NCBI GenBank assembly: GCA_002315975.1
Contig: DCIK01000005.1
Span: 44,996-108,995 of the forward strand
DNA from: Clostridiales bacterium UBA1728
GTDB taxonomy: Bacteria > Bacillota > Clostridia > Oscillospirales > Oscillospiraceae
DNA length: 64,000 bases
Direction of reading: 5' to 3'
Below, one piece after another: positions 6,900-15,050 of this stretch. How positions within the stretch are numbered: the first letter of the stretch is position 1; the number at the start of each line of letters is the position of its first letter. The notes beneath the pieces were generated by a model. That model did not search any database and had not been told where the DNA came from. It saw only the letters and a program-made list of their open reading frames with translations. Both the position numbers and the translations under genes were made by a program.

Positions 6900-7010
6900 T
6901 GCGAGATACGCTTATTTGTAGCCCTTGGCTATCCGGACGATAAGGAAAAAATCCTCCGGGCAGCCAAGGCCTACACTCACCATTTTGAAGGGAACAGTCA
7001 ACTGGTATGA
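6900..7010 (+). other. Protein-like open segment ending on the metN start (possible coding remnant)
   Basis: From about 6906 an open frame reads RLFVALGYPDDKEKILRAA and continues to a TGA at 7008-7010 that overlaps the metN ATG (ATGA overlap). It looks protein-like and would give translational coupling to metN, but it has no start codon of its own because the R1 repeat abuts it. It may be the truncated end of an unknown gene that once lay between metQ and metN, or chance. Confidence 0.25.
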
Positions 7011-8020
7011 TAGAGATTAAGAACCTGAGCAAAACCTTTCAGGGCTCCTCCGGTCAGGTTGAGGCACTGAAAAATGTAAACATCACCATCCCCGACGGGG
7101 ATATTTTCGGCATCATCGGCATGAGCGGCGCCGGCAAGAGCACGCTGGTGCGCTGCATCAATATGCTGGAGCGTCCCACCGAGGGACAGGTGCTCATCGA
7201 CGGGCAGGACATCGGCGCTCTCAGCGAAACCGAGCTTCGGCAGGTTCGCAAGGATGTGACCATGATCTTCCAGGGCTTTAACCTGCTGATGCAGCGCACG
7301 GTCCTGAAAAATGTGTGCTTCCCTATGGAGCTGGTGGGCAAAAAGGGTCCCGCTGCCAGGGAACGCGCCATGGAGCTCTTAAAGATCGTGGGTCTTGAGA
7401 GCAAGGCCGATGCCTATCCCGCCCAGCTCTCCGGCGGCCAGCAGCAGCGGGTGGCCATTGCCCGCGCCCTTGCCACCGATCCCAAGGTGCTCCTCTGCGA
7501 TGAGGCCACCTCTGCCCTTGACCCCAACACCACCCACTCCATTCTGGAGCTTATCCGGGACATTAACGAGAATATGGGCATCACCGTCATCATCATCACC
7601 CACCAGATGTCCGTGGTGGAGGACGTGTGCCGCCATGTGGCCATCCTCGACGGCGGCGAGGTGGTGGAGCAGGGCAATGTCAGCGAGGTCTTTGCCCGTC
7701 CTCAGTCTGCGGCTGCCCGCCGTCTGGTGTTCCCCGAGGGCGAGAGCGGTACGGTCATCGCCGGCAATCCCGACGAGAAACTTATCCGCGTGGTCTTCAA
7801 CGGCGCAAACGCAACCCAGACACCCCTCATCGCCACCATGGCCATGGAGAAGGGCATTGCGGCCAATATCTGCTATGCCTCCACCCGCAATATCGGCGAG
7901 CGCACCTTCGGCTCCATGCTGCTGGGCATTCCCGGCGGTGACGAGAAGGTAAAGGAGGCCATCTCCTATTTGCAGGAGCTGCCCGATGTGCTGGCAGAGG
8001 AGGTAAGTGTCAATGCTTGA
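7007..8020 (+). CDS. metN: Methionine ABC transporter ATP-binding protein MetN
   Basis: A 337-residue ABC ATPase. It has Walker A GMSGAGKST (residues about 39-47), signature LSGGQQQRVAIARAL, Walker B VLLCDEATSALD and the H-loop ITHQ. After the nucleotide-binding domain a C-terminal NIL domain (from about residue 245, VFPEGESGTVIAG...) is present; in MetN this domain binds methionine and gives transinhibition. The ribosome site before the ATG is weak (GAAGGG about 13 bases away), consistent with coupling to upstream translation. The 3' end overlaps metI by 8 bases. Confidence 0.92.
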   Translation: MIEIKNLSKTFQGSSGQVEALKNVNITIPDGDIFGIIGMSGAGKSTLVRCINMLERPTEGQVLIDGQDIGALSETELRQVRKDVTMIFQGFNLLMQRTVLKNVCFPMELVGKKGPAARERAMELLKIVGLESKADAYPAQLSGGQQQRVAIARALATDPKVLLCDEATSALDPNTTHSILELIRDINENMGITVIIITHQMSVVEDVCRHVAILDGGEVVEQGNVSEVFARPQSAAARRLVFPEGESGTVIAGNPDEKLIRVVFNGANATQTPLIATMAMEKGIAANICYASTRNIGERTFGSMLLGIPGGDEKVKEAISYLQELPDVLAEEVSVNA

Positions 8021-8717
8021 AAAGATTTTTGCCGCCGAAGCGGTGGCCGAGGCTCTGGAGATTTTCAAAAACGAGTTTCCCCTTGCCGTGTGGGAGACCT
8101 TCTATGTGACCATTCTGGCCACGCTCTTTGCCTGCATTTTAGGTCTGCCCCTGGGCATCCTGCTGGTGGCCGGGGACAAGAACGGCGTTCTGCCCCTGCC
8201 CGCATGGCTCTATAACACCATCGGCGTTATCGTGAACCTGTTGCGAAGCGTGCCCTTCCTGATTCTGATGATCATGGTCTTCCCCCTGACCCGCCTGATC
8301 ATTGGCACCACCGTGGGCACCACCGCCTCCATTGTACCGCTGACCATTGCGGCCTTCCCGTTTATCGCCCGTCTGGTGGAAACCAGCCTCCGGGAGGTGG
8401 ACCCCAATATCCTTGAGGCTGCCCAGTCCATGGGCTGCACCCCCATGCAGATTATCTGCAAGGTCATGCTCCCCGAGAGCGTGCCCAGCCTGATCTCCAA
8501 CCTGACCATCGCCATTACCACCATTCTGGGCTATTCCGCCATGTCCGGCATCATTGGCGGCGGCGGTCTGGGCAAGATCGCCATCAACTACGGCTACTAC
8601 CGCTACCGCTATCTGGTCATGCTCATGGCTGTGGTTCTGCTGATCCTTATGGTGCAGATATTCCAGACCGTCGGCACAGCTATCGCTGTGAAGAACGACA
8701 AGCGTCTGAAGCATTGA
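8013..8717 (+). CDS. metI: Methionine ABC transporter permease MetI
   Basis: A 234-residue integral membrane protein with the MetI/YaeE permease pattern: five or so hydrophobic spans, the EAA loop (EVDPNILEAAQSMGCTPMQI) and closing YYRYRYLVMLMAVVLL. GAGGAGG at about 7996-8002 lies 10 bases before the ATG at 8013, so this start is preferred to the in-frame GTG at 8007. It is the last gene of the operon. It forms the membrane channel with MetN as ATPase and MetQ as binding protein. Confidence 0.9.
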   Translation: MLEKIFAAEAVAEALEIFKNEFPLAVWETFYVTILATLFACILGLPLGILLVAGDKNGVLPLPAWLYNTIGVIVNLLRSVPFLILMIMVFPLTRLIIGTTVGTTASIVPLTIAAFPFIARLVETSLREVDPNILEAAQSMGCTPMQIICKVMLPESVPSLISNLTIAITTILGYSAMSGIIGGGGLGKIAINYGYYRYRYLVMLMAVVLLILMVQIFQTVGTAIAVKNDKRLKH

Positions 8718-9055
8718 GCAAGCGCTGTCCCGGCGCGAAAGCTATCGGCCTCTGTGCAGGGCACGGAAGGCAACAGAAAAGTTGAGATTAAATAAGTCAC
8801 ACGATGCACAAAGTAGCTGACTTCTCTCGGCTCCCCCGTTGCAAAGCAATGGGGGAGCTGTCGCGAAGCGACTGAGGGGGTAAGCCTATTGATTCCCCCC
8901 TCTCCCCAGTGTACGCACTGGGGACCTCCCCCATCGGCTACGCCGACAGGGGAGGCAAGAGGATTGTGCGAAACAATGGGGCTGTGAGAAGCGGTAAAAG
9001 CACGCATTTGATCAGATAGCTACTTTTCAGACTGACCGATAACATTTGATTGAAA
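8718..9055. repeat. Intergenic region with R1 repeat, no gene
   Basis: From 8826 to 8958 this holds an R1 repeat in its long form: CTCGGCTCCCCCGTTGCAAA with facing GGGGGAGCTGTCGCGAAGCG, then a second palindrome around CCCCAGTGTACGCACTGGGG and CGGCTACGCCGACAGGGG. The flanking bases show no coding potential and no RNA gene that can be recognised. Confidence 0.6.
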
Positions 9056-9091
9056 AAATCCCCGCCCTGCCGAAAGGCAGAGCGGGGATTT
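9056..9091. terminator. Intrinsic terminator downstream of pth
   Basis: The hairpin AATCCCCGCCCTGCC-gaaa-GGCAGAGCGGGGATT, one mismatch, has A and T runs outside both arms. It can therefore stop minus-strand transcription from prs-pth and possibly plus-strand transcription from metQNI. Confidence 0.85.
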
Positions 9092-9092
9092 G

Positions 9093-9686
9093 TCAGTTAT
9101 TATACTTGCTCATGGCCCGTTCCACGCCTTCTCTGACCATGCACTCGATGCAGTCGGCGGCACGCTCGGCGGCAGAGGCGAAGGCCTCGGCGTCCTCGTT
9201 GCGCATCACGCCCAGCACCCAGTCGGCCATGGCGTAGTCGGGATGGGGCGGAGCGCCCACACCCAGACGGAGACGGGGGAACTGTTCAGTGCCCAGCTGG
9301 GCGATGATACTGCGCAGACCGTTGTGACCCCCTGCGGAGCCGGAGGGGCGCAGCCGCATCCGTCCGGGCACGAGAGACACCTCATCGCTGACCACTAAAA
9401 TATGGTCGGCGGGAACCTTGTAAAAATCGGCCATGGGGCGTACGGATTCGCCGGAGAGATTCATATAGGTCTGGGGCTTCATCAGCAGTACGCTCTGTCC
9501 GTTCAGCGTAACTTTGGCGGTGAGTGCCCGATTCTTCAGGCGGTTCACGCTGACGCCCAGTCGCTTTTCCAGCACATCGCAGACCATAAAGCCCGCGTTA
9601 TGCCGGGTACCGCTATACTGCAGACCGGGATTACCCAGAAATACGATGATCCAGCTTACGCCGCCCTGAGAGGAGAAGAGAGTCAT
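9093..9686 (-). CDS. pth: Peptidyl-tRNA hydrolase
   Basis: A 197-residue protein with the Pth motifs FLGNPGLQYSGTRHNAGFM (catalytic His in TRHNAGF, Asn in GNPG), KPQTYMNLSGES and the lid segment SAGGHNGLRSI. It frees peptides from prematurely released peptidyl-tRNA. The reading frame is open 14 codons further, but the ATG at 9684-9686 is preferred because it overlaps the prs stop codon (ATGA), which implies coupled translation from prs. The prs-pth order is common in Firmicutes. Confidence 0.93.
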   Translation of the reverse strand: MTLFSSQGGVSWIIVFLGNPGLQYSGTRHNAGFMVCDVLEKRLGVSVNRLKNRALTAKVTLNGQSVLLMKPQTYMNLSGESVRPMADFYKVPADHILVVSDEVSLVPGRMRLRPSGSAGGHNGLRSIIAQLGTEQFPRLRLGVGAPPHPDYAMADWVLGVMRNEDAEAFASAAERAADCIECMVREGVERAMSKYNN

Positions 9687-10636
9687 CAGGGGAACAGGTG
9701 GAAGATGGACTGCTCGTCGTGGATGCACTGAATGGCAGTGGCGAACATATCGGCGAGGGTGACATACTCGATCTTTTTGCTGCTCTCGGTCTTGGAGCCG
9801 GGCATGGAGTCGGTGAAGAGAATCTTCTGGATGCAGCTGTTGTTAAGGTTTTCGTAAGCCTTGCCGGAGAGAACACCGTGGGAGGCGCAGGCGTAGACCT
9901 CCTTGGCATGACCGATCTTCATAAGAGCCTCGGCGGCGTGGCAGAGGGAGCCGGCGGTGTCGACCATATCGTCCAGCAGAATGCAGGTCTTGCCCTCCAC
10001 ATCGCCGATAAGGTTCATGACCTCGCTCTGGTTGGCCACCTCGCGGCGCTTGTCCACGATGGCAAGGTTCACATCCAGCTTCATGGCGAAGGCGCGGGCG
10101 CGGGCCACGCTGCCCACGTCGGGGGAGACGACCATCACATTGGGGTTGCTCATGCCGAACTTGTTGAGGTAGTAGTTGACGAAAAGCGGGGAGCCGCGCA
10201 TATTGTCCACGGGAATGTCAAAGAAGCCCTGAATCTGGTCAGCGTGCAGATCCATGGTCAGAACGCGGTCAGCACCGGCTTCGGTGATCAGGTTGGCAAC
10301 CAGCTTGGCGGAGATGGGATCGCGGCTCTTGGCCTTACGATCCTGACGGGCGTAGCCGAAGTAGGGGATAACGGCGGTGATACGGGCAGCGCTGGCGCGG
10401 CGAACAGCATCGATCATCACCAGAAGCTCCATGAGGTTGTCGTTGACGGGGCGGCAGGTGGACTGGATGATGAACACATCGGCGCCGCGAACGGGCTCGT
10501 AGATAGAGACGGAGCACTCGCCGTCGGCGAAATGCTTGATCTCAGCCTTGATGGGCGTCACGCCCAGCTTGGCGCTGATGGCCTGAGCCAGCTCAGGAAC
10601 GGCACTGCCGTAGAGAACCTTCAGATTGCTACTCAC
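9686..10636 (-). CDS. prs: Ribose-phosphate pyrophosphokinase (PRPP synthetase)
   Basis: A 316-residue protein of standard class I length. Visible motifs are the ATP-binding flexible loop region with YARQDRKAKSRDPISAKLVA, the VMVVSPDVGSVARARAFA segment and the PRPP loop CILLDDMVDTAGSLCHAAE. It makes PRPP from ribose 5-phosphate and ATP for nucleotide, His and Trp synthesis. The start codon is GTG at 10636, with AAAGG about 10 bases upstream. It is followed by pth with a 1-base overlap. Confidence 0.95.
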   Translation of the reverse strand: MSSNLKVLYGSAVPELAQAISAKLGVTPIKAEIKHFADGECSVSIYEPVRGADVFIIQSTCRPVNDNLMELLVMIDAVRRASAARITAVIPYFGYARQDRKAKSRDPISAKLVANLITEAGADRVLTMDLHADQIQGFFDIPVDNMRGSPLFVNYYLNKFGMSNPNVMVVSPDVGSVARARAFAMKLDVNLAIVDKRREVANQSEVMNLIGDVEGKTCILLDDMVDTAGSLCHAAEALMKIGHAKEVYACASHGVLSGKAYENLNNSCIQKILFTDSMPGSKTESSKKIEYVTLADMFATAIQCIHDEQSIFHLFP

Positions 10637-10763
10637 TTTTTTGCTACCTTTCTGCTTTCTTTTCTCGTTTTCTCTTTTTGTGTATAGGTCTAACTATACA
10701 ATTCCCGTCTATACTATAGCACATATTCCCAAAAAGAAAAGAGGTAAAACGAAAATAATCTCC

Positions 10764-10792
10764 TTTACAAGCAAGAAAAAATTGGTTATAAT
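10764..10792 (+). promoter_or_regulatory. Promoter of prfB
   Basis: TTTACA (10764-10769), 17-base spacer, TATAAT (10787-10792), about 60 bases before the prfB ATG. It lies in the AT-rich divergent gap between prs and prfB. Confidence 0.7.
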
Positions 10793-10852
10793 ATCCGTCA
10801 TAATGCAGTTGCTATGCGCTGAAATGACTGATTATAAAGGAACCGTGATACC

Positions 10853-11959
10853 ATGCTGGAATTTGAAGAATACAAAATCAAGCTCAATAACCTCAAGCCC
10901 ACCCTCGAGCAGCTGGGCGTGGCCCTGAAGCTGGACGAGGCCAGACGGGAGGCCGCCGGTCTGGAGGCCGAGAGCGCTCAGCCCGAATTCTGGAACGATG
11001 TGCAGAAGTCCCAGAAGGTGCAGCAGCGGCTCAAGCAGCTCCAGAGCAAGATCGAGGGCTACCAGAAGCTCTGCTCGGCCTGGGACGACCTCTACACCCT
11101 CTGCGAGATGGCGCTGGAGGAGGACGACGAGTCCATGCTGGAGGAGCTTGTCAGCGACTTTGCCGCCTTTACCGACAAGCTGGAGTCCACCCGCCTCTCC
11201 ACCCTGCTCACCGGCGAGTATGATGCCAATAACTGCATCCTGACGCTCCACCCCGGTGCCGGCGGCACCGAAGCCCAGGACTGGGCGCAGATGCTCTACC
11301 GTATGTACACCCGCTGGACCGAGCGTCACGGCTACAAATACACCCTCATGGACTGGCAGGACGGCGACGAGGCCGGCATCAAGTCCGCCACCATCAAGAT
11401 CGAGGGCGAGAACGCCTACGGATTTTTGAAGAGCGAGAACGGCGTGCACCGTCTGGTGCGCATCTCCCCCTTCGATGCCTCCGGCCGCCGTCAGACCAGC
11501 TTCACCGCCGTGGAGGTTATGCCCGAGATCACCGACGACAACACCATAGAGCTCCGGGAGGACGACTACGAGATGCAGGTCTACCGCTCCTCCGGTGCCG
11601 GCGGTCAGAAGGTCAACAAGACCAGCTCCGCCGTCCGCCTCATCCACAAGGCCACGGGCATTGTGGTCTCCTCTCAGGTGGAGCGTTCCCACTTCCAGAA
11701 CTTAGAGAACTGCAAGGAAATGCTCCGTGCCAAGCTGGCCGAGATCAAGGAGCGGGAGCATCTGGAAAAGGTCAGCGACATCAAGGGCGTGCAGATGAAG
11801 ATCGACTTCGGTTCCGCCATCCGCTCCTATGTGTTCATGCCCTATACCCTCGCTAAGGATGCCCGCACCGCCCATGAAAACAGCAACATTCAGGCCGTCA
11901 TGGACGGCGACATTGACGGGTTCATCAATGCGTATCTGGCCATGAAGGCGGAGAAATAA
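10853..11959 (+). CDS. prfB: Peptide chain release factor 2
   Basis: A 368-residue RF2 with the GGQ loop in RSSGAGGQKVNKTSSAVRL and the typical start LEFEEYKIKLNNLKPTLEQL. The tripeptide recognising UGA/UAA (SPF) is visible in VRISPFDASGRRQ. The coding frame is uninterrupted: at the place where many bacteria carry CUU-UGA-C for autoregulatory frameshifting this gene reads GCCCTGAAGCTGGAC, encoding ALKLD. RF2 synthesis here is therefore not controlled by the classic +1 frameshift. It has its own promoter and is followed by a long palindrome that may terminate it. Confidence 0.95.
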   Translation: MLEFEEYKIKLNNLKPTLEQLGVALKLDEARREAAGLEAESAQPEFWNDVQKSQKVQQRLKQLQSKIEGYQKLCSAWDDLYTLCEMALEEDDESMLEELVSDFAAFTDKLESTRLSTLLTGEYDANNCILTLHPGAGGTEAQDWAQMLYRMYTRWTERHGYKYTLMDWQDGDEAGIKSATIKIEGENAYGFLKSENGVHRLVRISPFDASGRRQTSFTAVEVMPEITDDNTIELREDDYEMQVYRSSGAGGQKVNKTSSAVRLIHKATGIVVSSQVERSHFQNLENCKEMLRAKLAEIKEREHLEKVSDIKGVQMKIDFGSAIRSYVFMPYTLAKDARTAHENSNIQAVMDGDIDGFINAYLAMKAEK

Positions 11960-11971
11960 TACTTTTTTCCG

Positions 11972-12128
11972 AAAAGGGACTGTATAAAAGTCCCTGTCAT
12001 TGCGAACCAGTCCGCAGACTGGTGTGGCAATCCGTCTCTTTTCTGCGATTTTGCAGTATCTAAGGACAAAACGGATTGCCACGTCGCTTCGCTCCTCGCA
12101 ATGACAGGCTTTTCACGCAGTCCCTTTT
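11972..12128 (+). repeat. R2 palindromic repeat acting as terminator of prfB
   Basis: The outer arms AAAAGGGACTG (11972-11982) and CAGTCCCTTTT (12118-12128) enclose TGTCATTGCGAACCAGTCCG... facing ...CGCTCCTCGCAATGACA, and GTGGCAATCCG facing CGGATTGCCAC. The whole unit can fold as one long hairpin ending in T. A second R2 copy with a different loop lies at 58.73-58.86 kb. It is a known type of gut-clostridial intergenic repeat by its wording; I have not checked a database. Confidence 0.7.
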
Positions 12129-12130
12129 CC

Positions 12131-12159
12131 TTGTTTTTTCCAAAGAGCGGTGCTATACT
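12131..12159 (+). promoter_or_regulatory. Promoter of pepF
   Basis: TTGTTT (12131-12136), 17-base spacer, TATACT (12154-12159), beginning right after the R2 repeat and 38 bases before the pepF ATG. Confidence 0.6.
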
Positions 12160-12196
12160 CAGAACAGTAAATCATCAACAAAGGAGCACATCATAT

Positions 12197-13996
12197 ATGA
12201 GCGAAAAAATTCTCAAACGCAGCGAGGTTTCCGTGGAGGATACCTGGGACCTGAGTCAGATCTATGCCACGGATGAGCTGTGGCAGCAGGCACTGGAGGA
12301 GCTGAAGGGCTATATTCCCCGGCTGGAGAGCTTCAGCGGTCACCTTTGCGAGAGCGCGGAGACGCTGCTGGCGTTTTTCAGGCTCAACGATGAGCTCTCC
12401 GTCCGCGCAGCCATGGTCTATGGCTACGCCAACTGCTCCAGCGATGTGGACACCGCCGTGGGCTGCTACCAGAACATGAAGGGTCAGGCCATGGGCGTGC
12501 TGGTGAAGCTCCAGTCGGCCTCCGCCTTTTCTTCCCCGGAAATTCTCGCCCTCAGCGACGGGCAGATGGAGCAGTTCTTCCGTGACGCTCCCGAGCTGGA
12601 GACCTACCGCCGCCCCATCTATCTCATCCGCCGCCAGAAGGAGCATACCCTCTCCGCTGCCGAGGAGCGTCTGCTGTCTATGGCCGGGGAGATGATGCAG
12701 TCCCCCGACGAGATCGGCGGTATCTTCCGGGATGCCAGTCTCAGCTACCCCGCTGCCGTGGATGCCGAGGGCAATACCCACCCCCTCACCGCCGGTACGC
12801 TGGTGATGCTGCAGATGGAGAACGATCGCGTCCTCCGCAGGAGCGCATTTGAGCAGTTCTACGGGGTCATGGAGCAGTACAAGGCCACCTGCGCCGCCCT
12901 GCTGAACGCCCAGTTCAAGGCTCTGCGCTTTGAGAGCGAGGCGCGGAATTACGCCGGTACTCTGGAGGCAGCCCTGAACGCCAACGAAGTGCCCGTAGAG
13001 GTTTACCATAATCTGATTTCTGCCGTCCACGAGAATTTCGAGCCCATGTACCGCTATGTCCGCCTGCGCCGTAAGCTTTTAGGTGTGGACGAGCTGCATA
13101 TGTACGATGTCTATGCACCGCTGGTGCCGGACTGCTCCGTGAAATACTCCTTTGAGGAGGCCAAGGCCACGGTGCTGGAGGCGCTGAGTGTGCTGGGCGA
13201 GGACTATGTGGCGCTTTTGAAGCAGGGCTTCGAGAACCGCTGGATCGATGTGTACGAGAACGAGGGCAAGCGCGGCGGCGCCTATTCCACAGATGTGTCC
13301 CGCCCGCACCCTTATGTGCTGCTGAACTACAAGGGAATGCTGGACGATGTGTTCACCCTCGCCCACGAGATGGGTCACGCCCTCCACAGCTACCACTCCA
13401 CGAAAAACCAGCCGGTCTGCACAAGCGACTATGTGATCTTCGTGGCGGAGGTGGCCTCCACCTGCAACGAGGTGCTGCTGATGCGCCACCTGCTGCAAAA
13501 GACCACGGACAAGAAGGAACGGGCATATCTCATCAACCACTTCCTTGACTCCTTCAAGGGCACGGTCTATCGCCAGACCATGTTCGCCGAGTTTGAGCGC
13601 TTCATGGGCGAGCGGACGGACGCGGGCGAGACCCTCACCGACGAGGTACTCTGCGAGAAGTATTGGGAGCTCAATAAGCTCTACTTCGGCCCCGATATGG
13701 TCTCCGACAGGGAGATTTCTCTGGAGTGGGCGCGGATTCCCCATTTCTTCTACGATTACTATGTGTTCCAGTACGCCACGGGCTTCTCCGCTGCCGTGGC
13801 CATCGCCGAGCGCATCCTCAACGAGGGCGAGAGCGCCGTGGCGGACTATAAGCGCTTCCTTTCCGGCGGCTGCAGCGCCGACCCCATCAGTCTGCTGAAG
13901 CTGGCCGGCGTGGACATGAGCACCCCCGATCCGGTCAACGCCGCCTTAAAGCTCTTCGCCGAGCTGGTGGAGGAGCTGGAAGAGCTGAACAGCTAA
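12197..13996 (+). CDS. pepF: Oligoendopeptidase F (M3 family zinc metallopeptidase)
   Basis: A 599-residue cytosolic peptidase with the M3 zinc site LAHEMGHALHSYHS (His390-Glu-x-x-His394) and the downstream glutamate region FVAEVASTCNEVLL. The C-terminus (YQYATGFSAA-like VFQYATGFSAAVAIAERIL, then LKLAGVDMSTPDPV) is diagnostic of PepF. It cleaves short oligopeptides. The open frame extends 32 codons upstream through the promoter, but AAGGAG 10 bases before the ATG at 12197 fixes the start. It is monocistronic, with its own promoter. Confidence 0.94.
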   Translation: MSEKILKRSEVSVEDTWDLSQIYATDELWQQALEELKGYIPRLESFSGHLCESAETLLAFFRLNDELSVRAAMVYGYANCSSDVDTAVGCYQNMKGQAMGVLVKLQSASAFSSPEILALSDGQMEQFFRDAPELETYRRPIYLIRRQKEHTLSAAEERLLSMAGEMMQSPDEIGGIFRDASLSYPAAVDAEGNTHPLTAGTLVMLQMENDRVLRRSAFEQFYGVMEQYKATCAALLNAQFKALRFESEARNYAGTLEAALNANEVPVEVYHNLISAVHENFEPMYRYVRLRRKLLGVDELHMYDVYAPLVPDCSVKYSFEEAKATVLEALSVLGEDYVALLKQGFENRWIDVYENEGKRGGAYSTDVSRPHPYVLLNYKGMLDDVFTLAHEMGHALHSYHSTKNQPVCTSDYVIFVAEVASTCNEVLLMRHLLQKTTDKKERAYLINHFLDSFKGTVYRQTMFAEFERFMGERTDAGETLTDEVLCEKYWELNKLYFGPDMVSDREISLEWARIPHFFYDYYVFQYATGFSAAVAIAERILNEGESAVADYKRFLSGGCSADPISLLKLAGVDMSTPDPVNAALKLFAELVEELEELNS

Positions 13997-14086
13997 GCTG
14001 TTAGTGTATAAACGGTTCTGATCCCCCCCCGTAGGGCTCGGCCTCCGGACGAGCCGCCGCAGCTTCCGTCCCTTGCCTTCTCCTTA
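13997..14086. repeat. R3 palindrome downstream of pepF
   Basis: GTAGGGCTCGGCCTCCGGAC and GAGCCGCCGC form the R3 repeat type, followed by CCTTGCCTTCTCCTTA, which is one half of a further palindrome whose other half (AAGGAGAAGGCTTGG) lies at about 14325-14340, beyond the R4 element. No gene is present. Confidence 0.5.
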
Positions 14087-14312
14087 TAGTCGATTGTAAA
14101 ACTGCGTTTTACAATCGAGAAAAGACACTCGCATTTATCGCGGCGGCTCTGCCGCCTTGGTCGATGCGAGGGCACGCCAATATAGCGCGCCTAAGGGTAT
14201 TTTCAGACGGGTAAAGCTCGCCTGAAAATGATTGAATTCTTTTGCGAGCTGGGGCTTGCAAACTCTGCGAGGCTAACGAAATCAATCTGGTGAACACTTT
14301 TACAATGGACTA
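14087..14312. repeat. Multi-hairpin dispersed element R4, full copy A (226 bp)
   Basis: The ends are inverted: TAGTCGATTGTAAAA at the left and TTTTACAATGGACTA at the right. Inside, in order, are hairpin 1 (CGATTGTAAAA facing TTTTACAATCG), hairpin 2 (CTCGCAT facing ATGCGAG with inner GGCGGC/GCCGCC), hairpin 3 (GGCACGC facing GCGCGCC, one mismatch), hairpin 4 (ATTTTCAG facing CTGAAAAT) and hairpin 5 (GCGAGC facing GCTTGC). It sits between the two halves of another palindrome (CCTTCTCCTTA | ... | AAGGAGAAGG), so it appears to be inserted. There is no protein-coding potential. Confidence 0.75.
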
Positions 14313-14370
14313 CTCTTCCTTACGAAAGGAGAAGGCTTGGGAGGCGGCACTACAGCTCTCTCTCTTTATC

Positions 14371-15036
14371 TCAGAATTCCCTCAGCTTCGCCTCCAGTGC
14401 CGCGTAGAACTGCCCCAGATGGGCACCGTCCACAAGGGCGTGGTTCACCAGAACGGACAGGGGGAGGACAGTGCGGAGAGAGGGGAGTACCCGTCCCTCC
14501 TCATCTCTCATCGGCCTGTATTCCTCCCGATACTTCCCGATGGTCAGATTGGGCACGGAGAAGGCGGAGGACATATGGGGCAGAGACAGGGCGGAGTAGC
14601 TTAACCATGGAATAGAGGAGACGAAGAACAGGGAATCCTTGTCCTCCTCATCGGTCAGACGCGCTTCCTGCTCGGCAACACGCTGGGCGGCCTGAGCCTC
14701 CTGCAGATAGCGATCAAAGGGGAGGGATGTATCCGCAACACAGTAGCGGAAGGTTCCGTCTGCTGCGGCCACGGTATAGCTGCAGCGGCAGGAGTCATAT
14801 TCCACGATGCCGCCGCTGCGAATCCGCTGTCGGAAAGCGGGCACGGCATTGGCGGCCTGACCCATGCAGTACTGGAAGCTCAGAAAGAAGGGCAGACCTT
14901 TTGCTCTCCGCTTCTCGTTCCACTCGGTAATATCCACATCCTGCGTCAGATTCATTATGGGATTTTCCATGGTGAGGAAGTATGCAAAATGATCCCGGCG
15001 GGGAAAGGTATTCAGGTCGATCCAATGATAGCTCAT
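14371..15036 (-). CDS. Chloramphenicol acetyltransferase-like acyltransferase
   Basis: A 221-residue protein of the trimeric CAT fold. The N-terminus (IDLNTFPRRDHFAYFL...MNLTQDVDIT) and the active-site block VLVNHALVDGAHLGQFY are CAT-like. The family normally reads HHAVCDG; the second His, the catalytic base, is kept, while the first is Asn here. Such proteins in clostridia are often chromosomal acetyltransferases of unknown substrate rather than resistance genes, so antibiotic resistance should not be assumed. The ATG at 15036 has GAAAGGA upstream. A terminator lies between it and the ATPase gene upstream of it. Confidence 0.8.
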   Translation of the reverse strand: MSYHWIDLNTFPRRDHFAYFLTMENPIMNLTQDVDITEWNEKRRAKGLPFFLSFQYCMGQAANAVPAFRQRIRSGGIVEYDSCRCSYTVAAADGTFRYCVADTSLPFDRYLQEAQAAQRVAEQEARLTDEEDKDSLFFVSSIPWLSYSALSLPHMSSAFSVPNLTIGKYREEYRPMRDEEGRVLPSLRTVLPLSVLVNHALVDGAHLGQFYAALEAKLREF

Positions 15037-15050
15037 AGCATATCCTTTCA

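Noticed and set aside
10853..10940. Programmed +1 frameshift site in prfB.
   Set aside because: No in-frame TGA and no slippery CTTTGAC; the sense codons read straight through.
14371..15036. Chloramphenicol resistance gene.
   Set aside because: The fold is CAT-like, but the motif deviates (NHALVDG for HHAVCDG) and there is no mobile or resistance context, so a resistance role is not supported.
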